Shown: positions 1-7,267, counted from the first letter of the stretch. The stretch: 12,942 nucleotides of DNA from UBA7662 sp041688385 (GCA_041688385.1 JBDNIH010000104.1:1-12942); one strand, 5' to 3'. Numbers and translations: made by a program. Notes: generated from the letters alone by a model not told the origin.

Positions 1-106
1 AAGGGTTTTTTTTAAGTCGGTCTTTAACGAGTTGATTTCCTTTTAATAAGATAGGAGATTATCGGTTTCGTCTTGATTTAGGTTAAATCATTTGCTGGTT
101 CCCTCG

Positions 107-114
107 TATCTTTA
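107..114 (+). promoter_or_regulatory. Candidate Bacteroidota -7 promoter element for the lipoprotein-mfd operon
   Basis: TATCTTTA matches the Bacteroidota -7 consensus TAnnTTTG at all fixed positions but the last. It would place the transcription start near 118, giving a leader of about 24 nt before the ATG at 142. No -33 TTTG lies at the usual 19-21 nt spacing; the nearest, at 91-94, is only 12 nt upstream. The same octamer precedes the Usp operon at 6464-6471, which adds some weight. The rest of 1-106 is AT-rich, with a T-run at 6-13 that could be the tail of a terminator belonging to a gene outside the window. Confidence 0.35.
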
Positions 115-130
115 CCCCCGATCCCCTAAA

Positions 131-136
131 AAGGAA
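131..136 (+). promoter_or_regulatory. Ribosome binding site of the thioredoxin-like lipoprotein
   Basis: AAGGAA lies 5 nt upstream of the ATG at 142. It is one of the few recognisable Shine-Dalgarno-like sequences in the window and supports this start, which also gives a complete lipoprotein signal peptide. Confidence 0.5.
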
Positions 137-141
137 ACCAC

Positions 142-1392
142 ATGAAAAAACTATCACTCGGCCTGCTTTTGGGCCTTTTCGTATTCACCGGCTGCCGCTG
201 GGGTATTCATCTCGAAGGGCAGTACCGGCTCCAATATGGCCAATGGCGCGGGGCCTTGGAAACCGATGGTGGTGAGTTGCCGTTTATTTTTGAGATGAGC
301 CGACTGCCCGATTCTACCTTTAGTTTTGTGCTGCACGACGGCGACCAGCTGGTGGAAAGCAGTGAATTCGACATTGTGGGCGATTCATTTATTGTGCGTT
401 TTCCGGTGTTTGAGAGCACTTTGATAGGGGCCATTTCTACCATGGGCGATACCTTGCGCGGGGAATTGATACGGGTGAAATACGACGTGGAAAGCCGCTT
501 GCCTTTTGTAGCGGTAGCAGGTGGTAAATATAAGTTTGCCGCACAGTCGGGGCGTTTGCCGGCCGAGTTGGATGGCAAATGGCAGACGAACTTCTACAAA
601 GACAATGGCGACAGCACCGAGGCCATCGGTTTATTCAGCCAGATGGGCAGTGACATCAGCGGCTCCTTCGCCACCAACTTCGGCGATTACCGCTTTTTGA
701 GTGGTATCGTAGATGGTGATTCCTTGTTTTTGTCGGGTTTTGATGGTTCGGGTGCCTATTTATTCAAAGGGCAGTACGATAAAATTACCGCCACGCTCAG
801 CGGCGATATGTATGCTGGTCAGGCTAAAATCCGAAGCTGGAAAGCCCAGCGCAACGCCGATTATGTACTCGCCGACCCCAATGCGTTGACCTACCTCAAA
901 AACCCAAAAGTTGGCATCCGCTTTAGTTTCCCAAACACCGAAGGCAAAATGATTAGCACCAACGACCCGGCTTACCAAGGCAAGGTGGTGGTATTACAGC
1001 TTTTAGGCAGCTGGTGTCCGAATTGTCTCGATGAAACCCCTTTTCTGGCAGGTTTTTACGACAAATACAAAAGCCAAGGTCTCGAAATTATCGGGCTTGG
1101 TTTTGAGCGCACCGCCATCAAAGAGAAGGCCTTCAATAATCTACAGCGGTTAAAAACCCGTTTTAAAGCCAATTACGAAATTGTTTTGGCTGGCGCGCCC
1201 GATTCTGCTGGCGTTGCCAATGCCTTGCCGAACCTCGCAAAAATCGCAGCCTTCCCCACCACCATTTTTATCGACAAAAAAGGTGTTGTACGCCGCATAC
1301 ATACCGGCTTTAACGGCCCTGCCACGGGCGAGCCGTACCAAGAATATGCAGCCGAGTTCACCCATTATATCGAAAGCCTGCTCGCCGAATGA
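142..1392 (+). CDS. TlpA-like thioredoxin-fold lipoprotein (thiol-disulfide oxidoreductase)
   Basis: 416 aa. The N-terminus is a type II signal peptide ending in FTGC, with Cys18 as the likely lipidated residue, so the protein should be anchored in the envelope facing the periplasm. Residues about 25-250 form a beta-rich region of unknown role (WRGALET, LPFIFEM), a layout common in Bacteroidota TlpA-like proteins. Residues about 265-416 are the thioredoxin domain: redox-active WCPNC with Cys292 and Cys295, and the cis-proline Pro372 in FPTTIFID. From the family, it should reduce or exchange disulfides in exported proteins; the partner is unknown. The CPNC dipeptide differs from the CGPC of cytoplasmic thioredoxin. 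The start is supported by the SD sequence and signal peptide. The stop overlaps the mfd start as ATGA, so the two are probably co-translated although functionally unrelated. Confidence 0.9.
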   Translation: MKKLSLGLLLGLFVFTGCRWGIHLEGQYRLQYGQWRGALETDGGELPFIFEMSRLPDSTFSFVLHDGDQLVESSEFDIVGDSFIVRFPVFESTLIGAISTMGDTLRGELIRVKYDVESRLPFVAVAGGKYKFAAQSGRLPAELDGKWQTNFYKDNGDSTEAIGLFSQMGSDISGSFATNFGDYRFLSGIVDGDSLFLSGFDGSGAYLFKGQYDKITATLSGDMYAGQAKIRSWKAQRNADYVLADPNALTYLKNPKVGIRFSFPNTEGKMISTNDPAYQGKVVVLQLLGSWCPNCLDETPFLAGFYDKYKSQGLEIIGLGFERTAIKEKAFNNLQRLKTRFKANYEIVLAGAPDSAGVANALPNLAKIAAFPTTIFIDKKGVVRRIHTGFNGPATGEPYQEYAAEFTHYIESLLAE

Positions 1393-1410
1393 GCGAAAGC
1401 CTGCTCGCCG
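1371..1410 (+). repeat. 17-bp direct repeat spanning the lipoprotein-mfd junction
   Basis: The 17-mer CGAAAGCCTGCTCGCCG occurs exactly at 1371-1387 and 1394-1410, a 23-bp period with a 6-nt spacer. The first copy encodes ESLLA at the lipoprotein C-terminus; the second encodes ESLLA at residues 3-7 of Mfd. Because 23 is not a multiple of 3, the repeat shifts frame between the two genes, and the stop/start ATGA lies in the spacer. Confidence 0.95.
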
Positions 1411-4400
1411 TAGTCGGTGAACGCCCGCGAGAGGAGAGCACTAAATCTGCCCTCGGTCAGCTGCTGGCTTTGTACGGCTTACATCCCAAACACCAACTGC
1501 TGTGTGCCGCGTTGAACGCAGCCAAGGCACGTGTTGTGCTCAAGGGAACGCCGGGTTCCTTGCCCGCGGTTTTGGCGGCAGCTACCTGGCAACAACGCCC
1601 CGCCACTTATTTGTTGGTGCTCAACGACCGCGAAGAGGCTGCTTATTTCCACAACGACCTCGCGAGTTTGCTGCCCGAGCGGGAAGTTTTGTTTTTCCCC
1701 GCCAGCTACAAAAAACATTTTGATCCCGAAGGCTTGCAAAGCAGCCATGTGCTGCAACGCGCCGAGGTACTCAACCAAGTAAACCACAACAAACGCCAGG
1801 GCGAACTCATCGTCACCTATCCCGAAGCGTTAGCCGAGAAGGTCGTCAACAAATTCACCATCACCAAAAACACCATCGACATCCGCTTGAAGGAGCGCCT
1901 CAACCTTGATTTTATCACGGAGATGTTGATTGAATACGGTTTTGAGCGCGAGGATTTTGTGTACGAACCCGGTCAGTTCAGCATACGTGGCGGCATTATC
2001 GATGTATTTAGCTTCGCCAATGAGCTGCCCTACCGTATCGAGTTGTTCGGCGATGAGGTGGAAAGTATACGCACCTTCGACACCGAAAGTCAGCTGAGCG
2101 TGAAAACCATCGGCCAGCTAAGCCTGATCCCCAACATACAAACCCATCTCCTGAAAGAAAGCCGGGAGTCGCTACTCAATTTCCTCCCCGCCAATACCAC
2201 AGTCTGGATACGCGATATCGTGCTCACCGCCGATATCATAGATCAATGTTACGAGAAGGCTGAAGAGAATTGGAACCAAGCCCACGACCTGCAAGAGCTC
2301 ACGCCAGCCGAAGCCTTTGAAGACGGTAACTCCTGGCAGCAGTTGTTGCTCGAAAAACAGGTGGTAGAGTTTGGCACCGACCAGCTGCCTGGTAAAAAAA
2401 CAGTCATCGACTGGGCCTCTCAGCCTCAAGTTGCCATCCGCAAAAACTTTGATCTGCTTATCAGCAGCATGCAAGCCAACGAAAAAGTAGGCATCAAAAA
2501 CCTGCTGTTTAGCGATGCCAAAGCACAGATAGAAAGGCTGTACCACATTTTCGAAGACCTGAAAGCTGGCCTTGCCTTTTATCCGCTGTATACCAGTCTG
2601 CACGAAGGATTTATTGATCAGCAGCTAAAAATCAGCGTTTTCACCGATCACCAGATCTTTGAACGTTACCACAAATACAAACTCAGCAGCTATAAGTCGA
2701 AAAGTGTAGGTATCACCCTCAAAGACCTAAAAGAACTCCGCCCCGGCGACCATGTGGTACACATCGACCATGGCGTGGGTGTGTTTGATGGGTTGCAGAA
2801 AGTAGATGTAAGCGGTCAGCAGCAGGAGGCCGTCCGTTTGATTTACCGCGATGGTGATTTGTTGTATGTCGGCATCAACTCGCTCCACAAAATTGCCAAA
2901 TACAGCGGCAAAGAAGGCGTGCCGCCACGCGTGAATAAACTCGGTAGCGATGTGTGGGAGAAGCTGAAAAGCAAGACCAAAAGTAAGGTTAAAGATATCG
3001 CCAAAGACCTCATTGAGCTCTACGCCAAACGTAAAGCCACCACCGGTTTCGCCTTTACGCCCGACACCTATTTGCAAAATGAACTTGAGGCTAGTTTCAT
3101 TTACGAGGACACCCCCGACCAATACAAAGCCACCGAAGCTGCCAAGGCCGATATGCAAAAACCCTATCCCATGGACCGCTTGGTGTGTGGCGATGTGGGT
3201 TTTGGCAAAACAGAGGTGGCAATACGTGCCGCCTTCAAAGCCGCCACCGATGGCAAACAGGTAGCCATACTCGTGCCCACCACCATTCTGGCTTTGCAGC
3301 ATTTCAAAACTTTTAGCGCCCGTTTACGTGATTTCCCGGTTACGGTCGATTATGTAAACCGTTTTCGCTCCGCCAAACAGGAAAAAGAAGTGCTCGAAAA
3401 ACTGGCTGCAGGCAAAGTAGATATCCTCATCGGTACCCACAAATTGGTCGGTAAAAACGTCAAATTCAAAGACCTCGGCTTGCTGGTCATTGATGAAGAG
3501 CAGAAATTCGGCGTAGGGGTCAAAGAAAAGCTGCGTCAAATGCGTGTGAATGTAGATACCCTCACCCTCACCGCCACGCCCATACCGCGTACGCTGCAAT
3601 TTTCGTTGATGGGTGCCCGTGATTTAAGTGTGATTACTACCCCACCACCCAACCGCCAGCCTGTGCAAACCGAGTTGGTGCATTTTGACGAAGACAAAAT
3701 CCGAGAGGCCATACTCTACGAAGTAGACCGTGGGGGGCAGGTGTTTTTTGTGCACAATCGGGTCATCAACATCAAAGATGTAGCCCAGCTTGTGCAGCGC
3801 CTCTGTCCTAAAGTGAGTATTTGTGTTGGCCACGGCCAGATGCCTGGCGATGAGCTCGAAGACGTCCTCCTCGATTTCATCGACGGGAAATATGATGTGC
3901 TTGTAGCCACCAACATCATCGAATCGGGACTCGACATCCCCAATGCCAATACCATCATTATCAATATGGCACAGAATTTCGGCTTGAGCGATCTCCACCA
4001 GATGCGTGGACGGGTAGGCCGGAGCAATATCAAGGCCTTCTGTTACCTCGTCACCCCGCCAACGGCCACGCTTACCACCGAGGCCCGTAAACGGCTCAAA
4101 GCACTCGAAGAATACAGCGATTTGGGTAGCGGTTTTCAGATTGCCATGCGCGACCTCGACATACGGGGTGCCGGTAATATGCTCGGTGCCGAGCAAAGTG
4201 GATTTATCACGGAAATAGGTTTCGACATGTACCAGAAAATACTCGATGAAGCCATCCGCGAGCTTAAAGACACCGAATATGTAGGCTTGTTCGAAGACAG
4301 TGGCCCCCGCCAGTTTGTCCGCGACGTACAACTCGATACCGACCTCAACGCCTTGCTCCCCGAACGTTACGTGCGCAACACTACCGAACGTTTGGCGCTG

Positions 4401-4763
4401 TATATGCAACTCGACAATACCGAAACTGAAGCCGGCCTCGAACGTTTCCGTACCGAATTGCTCGATCGTTTTGGCCCACTGCCTACCGAAGCCGAAACTT
4501 TACTTACGCTCATCCGTGTGCGGTGGGCAGCCAAGGCCCTGGGCATGGAAAAGGTGGTTTTGAAAGGGGGTAAGATGAAATGTTATTTCGTGAGTGGCAA
4601 AAACGAAGCCTTCTATCAAAGCGAAATTTTTGGCCGTATACTCGATCACGTGCGAATGCATGCGGCACGGATAAGTTTGAAACAAACCACGGCTACTGTT
4701 GTACTCGACTTCCAATCGGTTAAGGGAGCAGAAGCTGCCTTAATGGCGTTAAATGCTATTTAG
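1389..4763 (+). CDS. mfd: Transcription-repair coupling factor Mfd
   Basis: 1124 aa, full length for the family (about 1150 aa). Mfd binds RNA polymerase stalled at DNA lesions, pushes it off by ATP-driven translocation and recruits UvrA. Visible in order: UvrB-like region (YEPGQFSIRGG at residues 192-202); CarD-like RNA polymerase interaction domain starting at RPGD 451-454; Walker A GDVGFGKTE 601-609 with Lys607; DEEQ box 702-705; SAT-like TATPIPRTLQ; motif V ESGLDIPN; motif VI QMRGRVGR with arginines 873, 875 and 878; TRG region with DLDIRGAGNMLG; C-terminal regulatory domain about 930-1124. The ATG at 1389 overlaps the upstream stop and has no SD, so translation is probably coupled. The first 20 or so residues precede the conserved part and may be non-homologous. 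The stop overlaps that of the convergent Usp gene by 4 bp. Confidence 0.98.
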   Translation: MSESLLAVVGERPREESTKSALGQLLALYGLHPKHQLLCAALNAAKARVVLKGTPGSLPAVLAAATWQQRPATYLLVLNDREEAAYFHNDLASLLPEREVLFFPASYKKHFDPEGLQSSHVLQRAEVLNQVNHNKRQGELIVTYPEALAEKVVNKFTITKNTIDIRLKERLNLDFITEMLIEYGFEREDFVYEPGQFSIRGGIIDVFSFANELPYRIELFGDEVESIRTFDTESQLSVKTIGQLSLIPNIQTHLLKESRESLLNFLPANTTVWIRDIVLTADIIDQCYEKAEENWNQAHDLQELTPAEAFEDGNSWQQLLLEKQVVEFGTDQLPGKKTVIDWASQPQVAIRKNFDLLISSMQANEKVGIKNLLFSDAKAQIERLYHIFEDLKAGLAFYPLYTSLHEGFIDQQLKISVFTDHQIFERYHKYKLSSYKSKSVGITLKDLKELRPGDHVVHIDHGVGVFDGLQKVDVSGQQQEAVRLIYRDGDLLYVGINSLHKIAKYSGKEGVPPRVNKLGSDVWEKLKSKTKSKVKDIAKDLIELYAKRKATTGFAFTPDTYLQNELEASFIYEDTPDQYKATEAAKADMQKPYPMDRLVCGDVGFGKTEVAIRAAFKAATDGKQVAILVPTTILALQHFKTFSARLRDFPVTVDYVNRFRSAKQEKEVLEKLAAGKVDILIGTHKLVGKNVKFKDLGLLVIDEEQKFGVGVKEKLRQMRVNVDTLTLTATPIPRTLQFSLMGARDLSVITTPPPNRQPVQTELVHFDEDKIREAILYEVDRGGQVFFVHNRVINIKDVAQLVQRLCPKVSICVGHGQMPGDELEDVLLDFIDGKYDVLVATNIIESGLDIPNANTIIINMAQNFGLSDLHQMRGRVGRSNIKAFCYLVTPPTATLTTEARKRLKALEEYSDLGSGFQIAMRDLDIRGAGNMLGAEQSGFITEIGFDMYQKILDEAIRELKDTEYVGLFEDSGPRQFVRDVQLDTDLNALLPERYVRNTTERLALYMQLDNTETEAGLERFRTELLDRFGPLPTEAETLLTLIRVRWAAKALGMEKVVLKGGKMKCYFVSGKNEAFYQSEIFGRILDHVRMHAARISLKQTTATVVLDFQSVKGAEAALMALNAI

Positions 4764-5608
4764 ACAGGATATACCAGCACCGGAATTTCGGCACGGTACA
4801 CCAAATCATCTACCACATTCGACCCAAATACAGCATCAAAAAAGCTGCGGTTCTGATGGGTGAGTATAATGAGATCGGGGTAAATTTCGGCGATTGCTTT
4901 GTCAAACCCTTCTTCTACATCGCTGCTTTGGAATTGTTTGAAGTGCAGATTTTTATAGTCTACCACCTTGCGCGTGAGCGTTTCGAAGCCGACACAGCGC
5001 AACTTTTCGTCGAAACTAGGCTTGGTTCTGATATGTAGCACATAAATAAAGCTCTTAAATTCCCGGGCGAGGTCGGTGGCTTTTTTCAGTATATGGAGGT
5101 CGTTTTCCTTAAAATCGGTGGCAAACAACATGCGTTCTAGCTTTACCTCGGGAAGTTTGGAGGTGGTGGCGAGTACAGGGCAGGACGTCAAATCAATAAC
5201 GCCCGAAGTGGTGGTATCAAATACAAATCGCCGCAAACCCGATGTAATGCGGTTGCCCATACAAATGAGGTCTACTTGTAGTTCATTGGCCATTTGTACA
5301 ATGGTGGTTACCGGGGCACCCATGCGCATTAAACCTTCAACCTTCACCCTGGCGCCTTTTAGGCCGATTTTTACACGTTGTTCAGCGGCCTTAAGAGATG
5401 GCTTGGAAACCTTTTCGTATTCTTTTCTGATTTTCTCCTGTTGTAGATTGGTGCCATAGGGCAACTCGATAACATGTAATAAGACAATACGTGCCTTGGA
5501 TTTAGCAGCAATCAGAACGGCATAATCAATGGCACGGTTGGCTTTATCGCTGAAGTCGGTGGGCACTAAAATGGTTTTCACCGTCGATTTTTCTTTTTTG
5601 TCGGCCAT
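4760..5608 (-). CDS. Tandem-domain universal stress protein (second gene of the pair)
   Basis: 282 aa, cytoplasmic, two Usp domains: residues about 11-150 (KTILVPTDFS start, LLHVIE strand, CPVLAT end) and about 157-282 (RMLFATDF start, IPVLVYPV end). Usp proteins help cells survive starvation and redox or energy stress; ATP-binding members use G-2X-G-9X-G(S/T). Here the motif is degenerate in both halves: the first reads GNRI at 118-121 with Asp-Thr in place of Gly-Ser, and the second keeps only Gly262-Ser263. It may therefore not bind ATP. The ATG lies 1 nt after the stop of the upstream Usp gene (TAA-C-ATG), so the two form a coupled operon. The stop codon TAA overlaps the stop of mfd on the other strand, leaving no room for a terminator between them. 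Confidence 0.9.
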   Translation of the reverse strand: MADKKEKSTVKTILVPTDFSDKANRAIDYAVLIAAKSKARIVLLHVIELPYGTNLQQEKIRKEYEKVSKPSLKAAEQRVKIGLKGARVKVEGLMRMGAPVTTIVQMANELQVDLICMGNRITSGLRRFVFDTTTSGVIDLTSCPVLATTSKLPEVKLERMLFATDFKENDLHILKKATDLAREFKSFIYVLHIRTKPSFDEKLRCVGFETLTRKVVDYKNLHFKQFQSSDVEEGFDKAIAEIYPDLIILTHQNRSFFDAVFGSNVVDDLVYRAEIPVLVYPV

Positions 5609-5609
5609 G

Positions 5610-6443
5610 TTAATGGGTTATAAAAGCTTGTAAAGTGCCACTTTTTAAAAGGTGGTCGGCTGTGCTTCCCGAGAAAAAGCGGGCGATGCCACTAGTGCCA
5701 TATGCACCCATCACCACCAGCGGATCCCCTTTCTGGCTCGCAAAATACGGGATTTCTTCCTTGGGTTTACCCGCTAGGTCGACCCACTTCAACTGCGGAA
5801 AACGAAGCTGAAGTATTTCCTGCAACCCTTCTTCGGCAGCGGTGATATTGTCGACTTGGTCGAATACCCGTACCAGGTAATGGTCCCACCCTGCACATGC
5901 GGGTTTGAAGGTGTTGTAATATTCATCGATGGCGCGCATGCTGCTTTCAGAACCGTCGTAGCATAGGGCTACAGATTCGAACAAGCGTGCATTTTGGGGC
6001 AGCAATAAAATGGGGCAACGAGAACGACTCAGCAGTTGTTTTACCACTTGCTGGTCGCTTTCGGTAGCGAACGTATTGTAAGAGCGGTAGCCGAGCAGCA
6101 ATAAATCGGCGAAGAGGGTTTCGTTCACGACTTCTTCGACGGGATCGCCTTTATCGAAATGTACCTTAAAGCGCACATTGGCTTTTTTACACTCCTCCAC
6201 GAAATAATGGATGAGCTCAATGGTCTTTTTTTCACTTTCGCTGAGGCTGTCTTTGATGATTTGAAAGGTGTGTTGGTAATATACCGGCTCTCCACCGAGT
6301 ACAGTGTAATAATCGACCAGCGTCAGGTCCTGCACAAACACTCCGGTGAGTACAGCATTATTTTTTTTGGCCAGAGCAAAGGCCTGATCGAGCACATTGC
6401 CGGCATTGATGCTTTGGTCGACGACCAATAAAATTTTGTCCAT
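5610..6443 (-). CDS. Tandem-domain universal stress protein (first gene of the pair)
   Basis: 277 aa from the chosen ATG at 6443-6441. Two Usp domains: residues 1-150 (MDKILLVVDQS start, CPILLLP end) and about 155-277. The C-terminal domain carries an exact ATP-binding motif, G246-AY-G249, nine residues, G259-S260, while the N-terminal domain lacks it, so one nucleotide site per chain is likely. An in-frame ATG 33 nt upstream (6476) was rejected because the extra residues precede the usual beta-1 start and because the candidate promoter element at 6464-6471 lies between the two ATGs. It is followed after 1 nt by a second, motif-poor Usp gene; the pair may form a heteromer with one active and one inactive partner, which is inference. 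Confidence 0.9.
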   Translation of the reverse strand: MDKILLVVDQSINAGNVLDQAFALAKKNNAVLTGVFVQDLTLVDYYTVLGGEPVYYQHTFQIIKDSLSESEKKTIELIHYFVEECKKANVRFKVHFDKGDPVEEVVNETLFADLLLLGYRSYNTFATESDQQVVKQLLSRSRCPILLLPQNARLFESVALCYDGSESSMRAIDEYYNTFKPACAGWDHYLVRVFDQVDNITAAEEGLQEILQLRFPQLKWVDLAGKPKEEIPYFASQKGDPLVVMGAYGTSGIARFFSGSTADHLLKSGTLQAFITH

Positions 6444-6463
6444 GGCGAGTTGCTTTTGTAGTT

Positions 6464-6471
6464 TAAAGATA
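6464..6471 (-). promoter_or_regulatory. Candidate -7 promoter element of the Usp operon
   Basis: Read on the minus strand this is TATCTTTA, the same octamer as at 107-114 and one base off TAnnTTTG. It would start a transcript near 6460 with a leader of about 17 nt to the ATG at 6443, and it argues against the upstream ATG at 6476. No convincing -33 element was found at the usual spacing. Confidence 0.35.
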
Positions 6472-6599
6472 CACAATTGTATGTGCTTCTCGGAAGGGGC
6501 ACATCAAGCACTTAGTGGATGAAGCTGCTTTTATTTGTTCCGCTATTGGTTCTCGAAATGTTTTTCGTAATCGTCTTTTTAAACATCTTGGCTGCCTAA

Positions 6600-6614
6600 T
6601 TCGGCAGGCTCGTT
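6600..6614 (+). repeat. Left-hand interspersed element, degenerate copy
   Basis: ATTCGGCAGGCTCGT matches the copy at 6652-6666 at 11 of 15 positions, sharing TCG-CAGGCTC. It lies 52 bp upstream of that copy in the same orientation and overlaps the arm of the small hairpin at 6592-6607. Confidence 0.5.
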
Positions 6615-6651
6615 GTGCGCTCGATGCCCGAAGCGGGAGGTTAAACTCGGA

Positions 6652-6666
6652 CTTCGACAGGCTCAG
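6652..6666 (+). repeat. Left-hand interspersed element, CTTCGACAGGCTCAG
   Basis: This 15-mer is the reverse complement, with one Y/R difference in the core, of the right-hand elements at 7058-7070 and 7120-7132. From memory, CTTCGACARGCTCAG-type sequences recur in intergenic regions of many environmental Bacteroidota genomes; no search was possible here. The copies flank the GIY-YIG gene in inverted orientation. Confidence 0.7.
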
Positions 6667-6761
6667 TCTGGTTGAAATGCGTTGTTATTTGTAATAAATA
6701 ACTATAACACTTAAAATTTTGAAGTATTCAAGATAAAAAGTAAAACGAACTTGCCTGTGTT

Positions 6762-7046
6762 ATGGCAGCTTACGTTTACCTATTACAATGTGCTGACGGG
6801 TCCTATTATGTGGGGAGCACCTACAATATTGAAAAAAGGCTAAGTGAACACTTGGCCGAAACCGGCGCAGCTTATACAAGAACAAGGCTTCCTGTTAAAT
6901 TGCTGTATTCTGAAGAATGCGCAGATGTCGGTAAAGCCTTCCTACGCAAAAAACAACTACAAGGCTGGAGCAGAGCAAAACGCGAAGCACTTATCGCGGG
7001 GGATTTTGAAAAATTGAAATGCCGCTCTCGCTCCAAATCACAGTAA
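6762..7046 (+). CDS. Small GIY-YIG domain protein, possibly catalytically inactive
   Basis: 94 aa, a stand-alone GIY-YIG domain of the UPF0213 size class. Visible: first motif YVYLLQC (4-10), second motif YYVGST (15-20), Arg26 and His30 in KRLSEH, and the C-terminal helix GWSRAKREALI (68-78). The family is a metal-dependent nuclease fold. Homologues usually read REKQIKGW, where the Glu binds the metal; here residues 62-69 are RKKQLQGW, with Lys63 (codon AAA at 6948-6950) in that place. One G-to-A change would explain it, and it predicts loss of cleavage. The tail KCRSRSKSQ is basic. No SD precedes the ATG. The gene stands alone between inverted copies of a short repeat and may belong to a mobile or repeat-associated unit. 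The fold is confident; biological role unknown. Confidence 0.85.
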   Translation: MAAYVYLLQCADGSYYVGSTYNIEKRLSEHLAETGAAYTRTRLPVKLLYSEECADVGKAFLRKKQLQGWSRAKREALIAGDFEKLKCRSRSKSQ

Positions 7047-7057
7047 GACATACTGGT

Positions 7058-7070
7058 CGAGCTTGTCGAA
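7058..7070 (-). repeat. Right-hand interspersed element, copy 1
   Basis: The plus strand reads CGAGCTTGTCGAA, identical to copy 2 at 7120-7132. It is inverted relative to the left-hand elements. It starts 12 nt after the stop of the GIY-YIG gene. Confidence 0.75.
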
Positions 7071-7119
7071 CCCCCCTTTTTTCACCCTGCATCGGTCAAC
7101 GAACCAAATCCGCCTGTGG

Positions 7120-7132
7120 CGAGCTTGTCGAA
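7120..7132 (-). repeat. Right-hand interspersed element, copy 2
   Basis: Exact 13-bp copy of 7058-7070, 62 bp further on. It is followed at 7138-7150 by GAGTCGAGATGCT, whose CGAGATGC recurs at 10584-10591 beside another degenerate element (10575-10587). Confidence 0.75.
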
Positions 7133-7165
7133 GATTTGAGTCGAGATGCTAAGAAAGACGAATGC

Positions 7166-7178
7166 CGAGCTTACCAAA
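7166..7178 (-). repeat. Right-hand interspersed element, degenerate copy 3
   Basis: CGAGCTTACCAAA matches the 13-bp element at 10 positions. It abuts the second ACATACTGGT repeat. Chance similarity cannot be excluded for this copy alone. Confidence 0.35.
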
Positions 7179-7259
7179 ACATACTGGTATAAAACGGACT
7201 GTAAAAGGTACTTTCTGAAGCCATTGGAATTTTGACTGCCAGAAGACAAGTGCTTCCTG

Positions 7260-7267
7260 TATTTTTG
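7260..7267 (+). promoter_or_regulatory. TAnnTTTG -7 promoter element immediately before the hydrolase gene
   Basis: TATTTTTG fits the Bacteroidota -7 consensus at every fixed position. It ends 4 nt before the ATG at 7272, so transcription would start at or within a few bases of the start codon, giving a leaderless or nearly leaderless mRNA. A TTTG at 7231-7234 is a possible -33 element, but the spacer is 25 nt rather than about 19. Confidence 0.5.

Larger units (their letters stand above)
6444..6761. other. Non-coding divergent region between Usp operon and GIY-YIG gene
   Basis: About 318 bp without a supported gene. It holds the Usp operon promoter on the minus strand, two copies of the interspersed element (6600-6614 and 6652-6666), a small hairpin CTGCC/GGCAG at 6592-6607 with a 6-nt loop, and a CCCG-AAG-CGGG hairpin at 6627-6637. 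Downstream of 6680 it becomes AT-rich (6685-6745), the likely place for the promoter of the GIY-YIG gene, but no clear -33/-7 pair is visible. Confidence 0.6.
7048..7188 (+). repeat. 10-bp direct repeat ACATACTGGT bracketing the right-hand repeat cluster
   Basis: ACATACTGGT occurs exactly at 7048-7057 and 7179-7188, starting 131 bp apart. The right-hand elements at 7058-7070, 7120-7132 and 7166-7178 lie between the two copies. It could be a target duplication or part of a larger repeat unit. Confidence 0.6.

Noticed and set aside
3624..4409. Long open frame of 261 codons antisense to mfd on the minus strand
   Set aside because: It lies wholly within the conserved helicase and TRG regions of mfd, has no recognisable domain and is composed as expected from the complement of that coding frame.
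6441..6476. Upstream ATG at 6476 as the start of the first Usp gene
   Set aside because: It adds 11 residues not typical of the family, and the candidate -7 element lies downstream of it.
6480..6680. tRNA or other known structured RNA in the divergent gap
   Set aside because: Small hairpins exist (6592-6607, 6627-6637), but no cloverleaf, T-loop or other family signature could be found.
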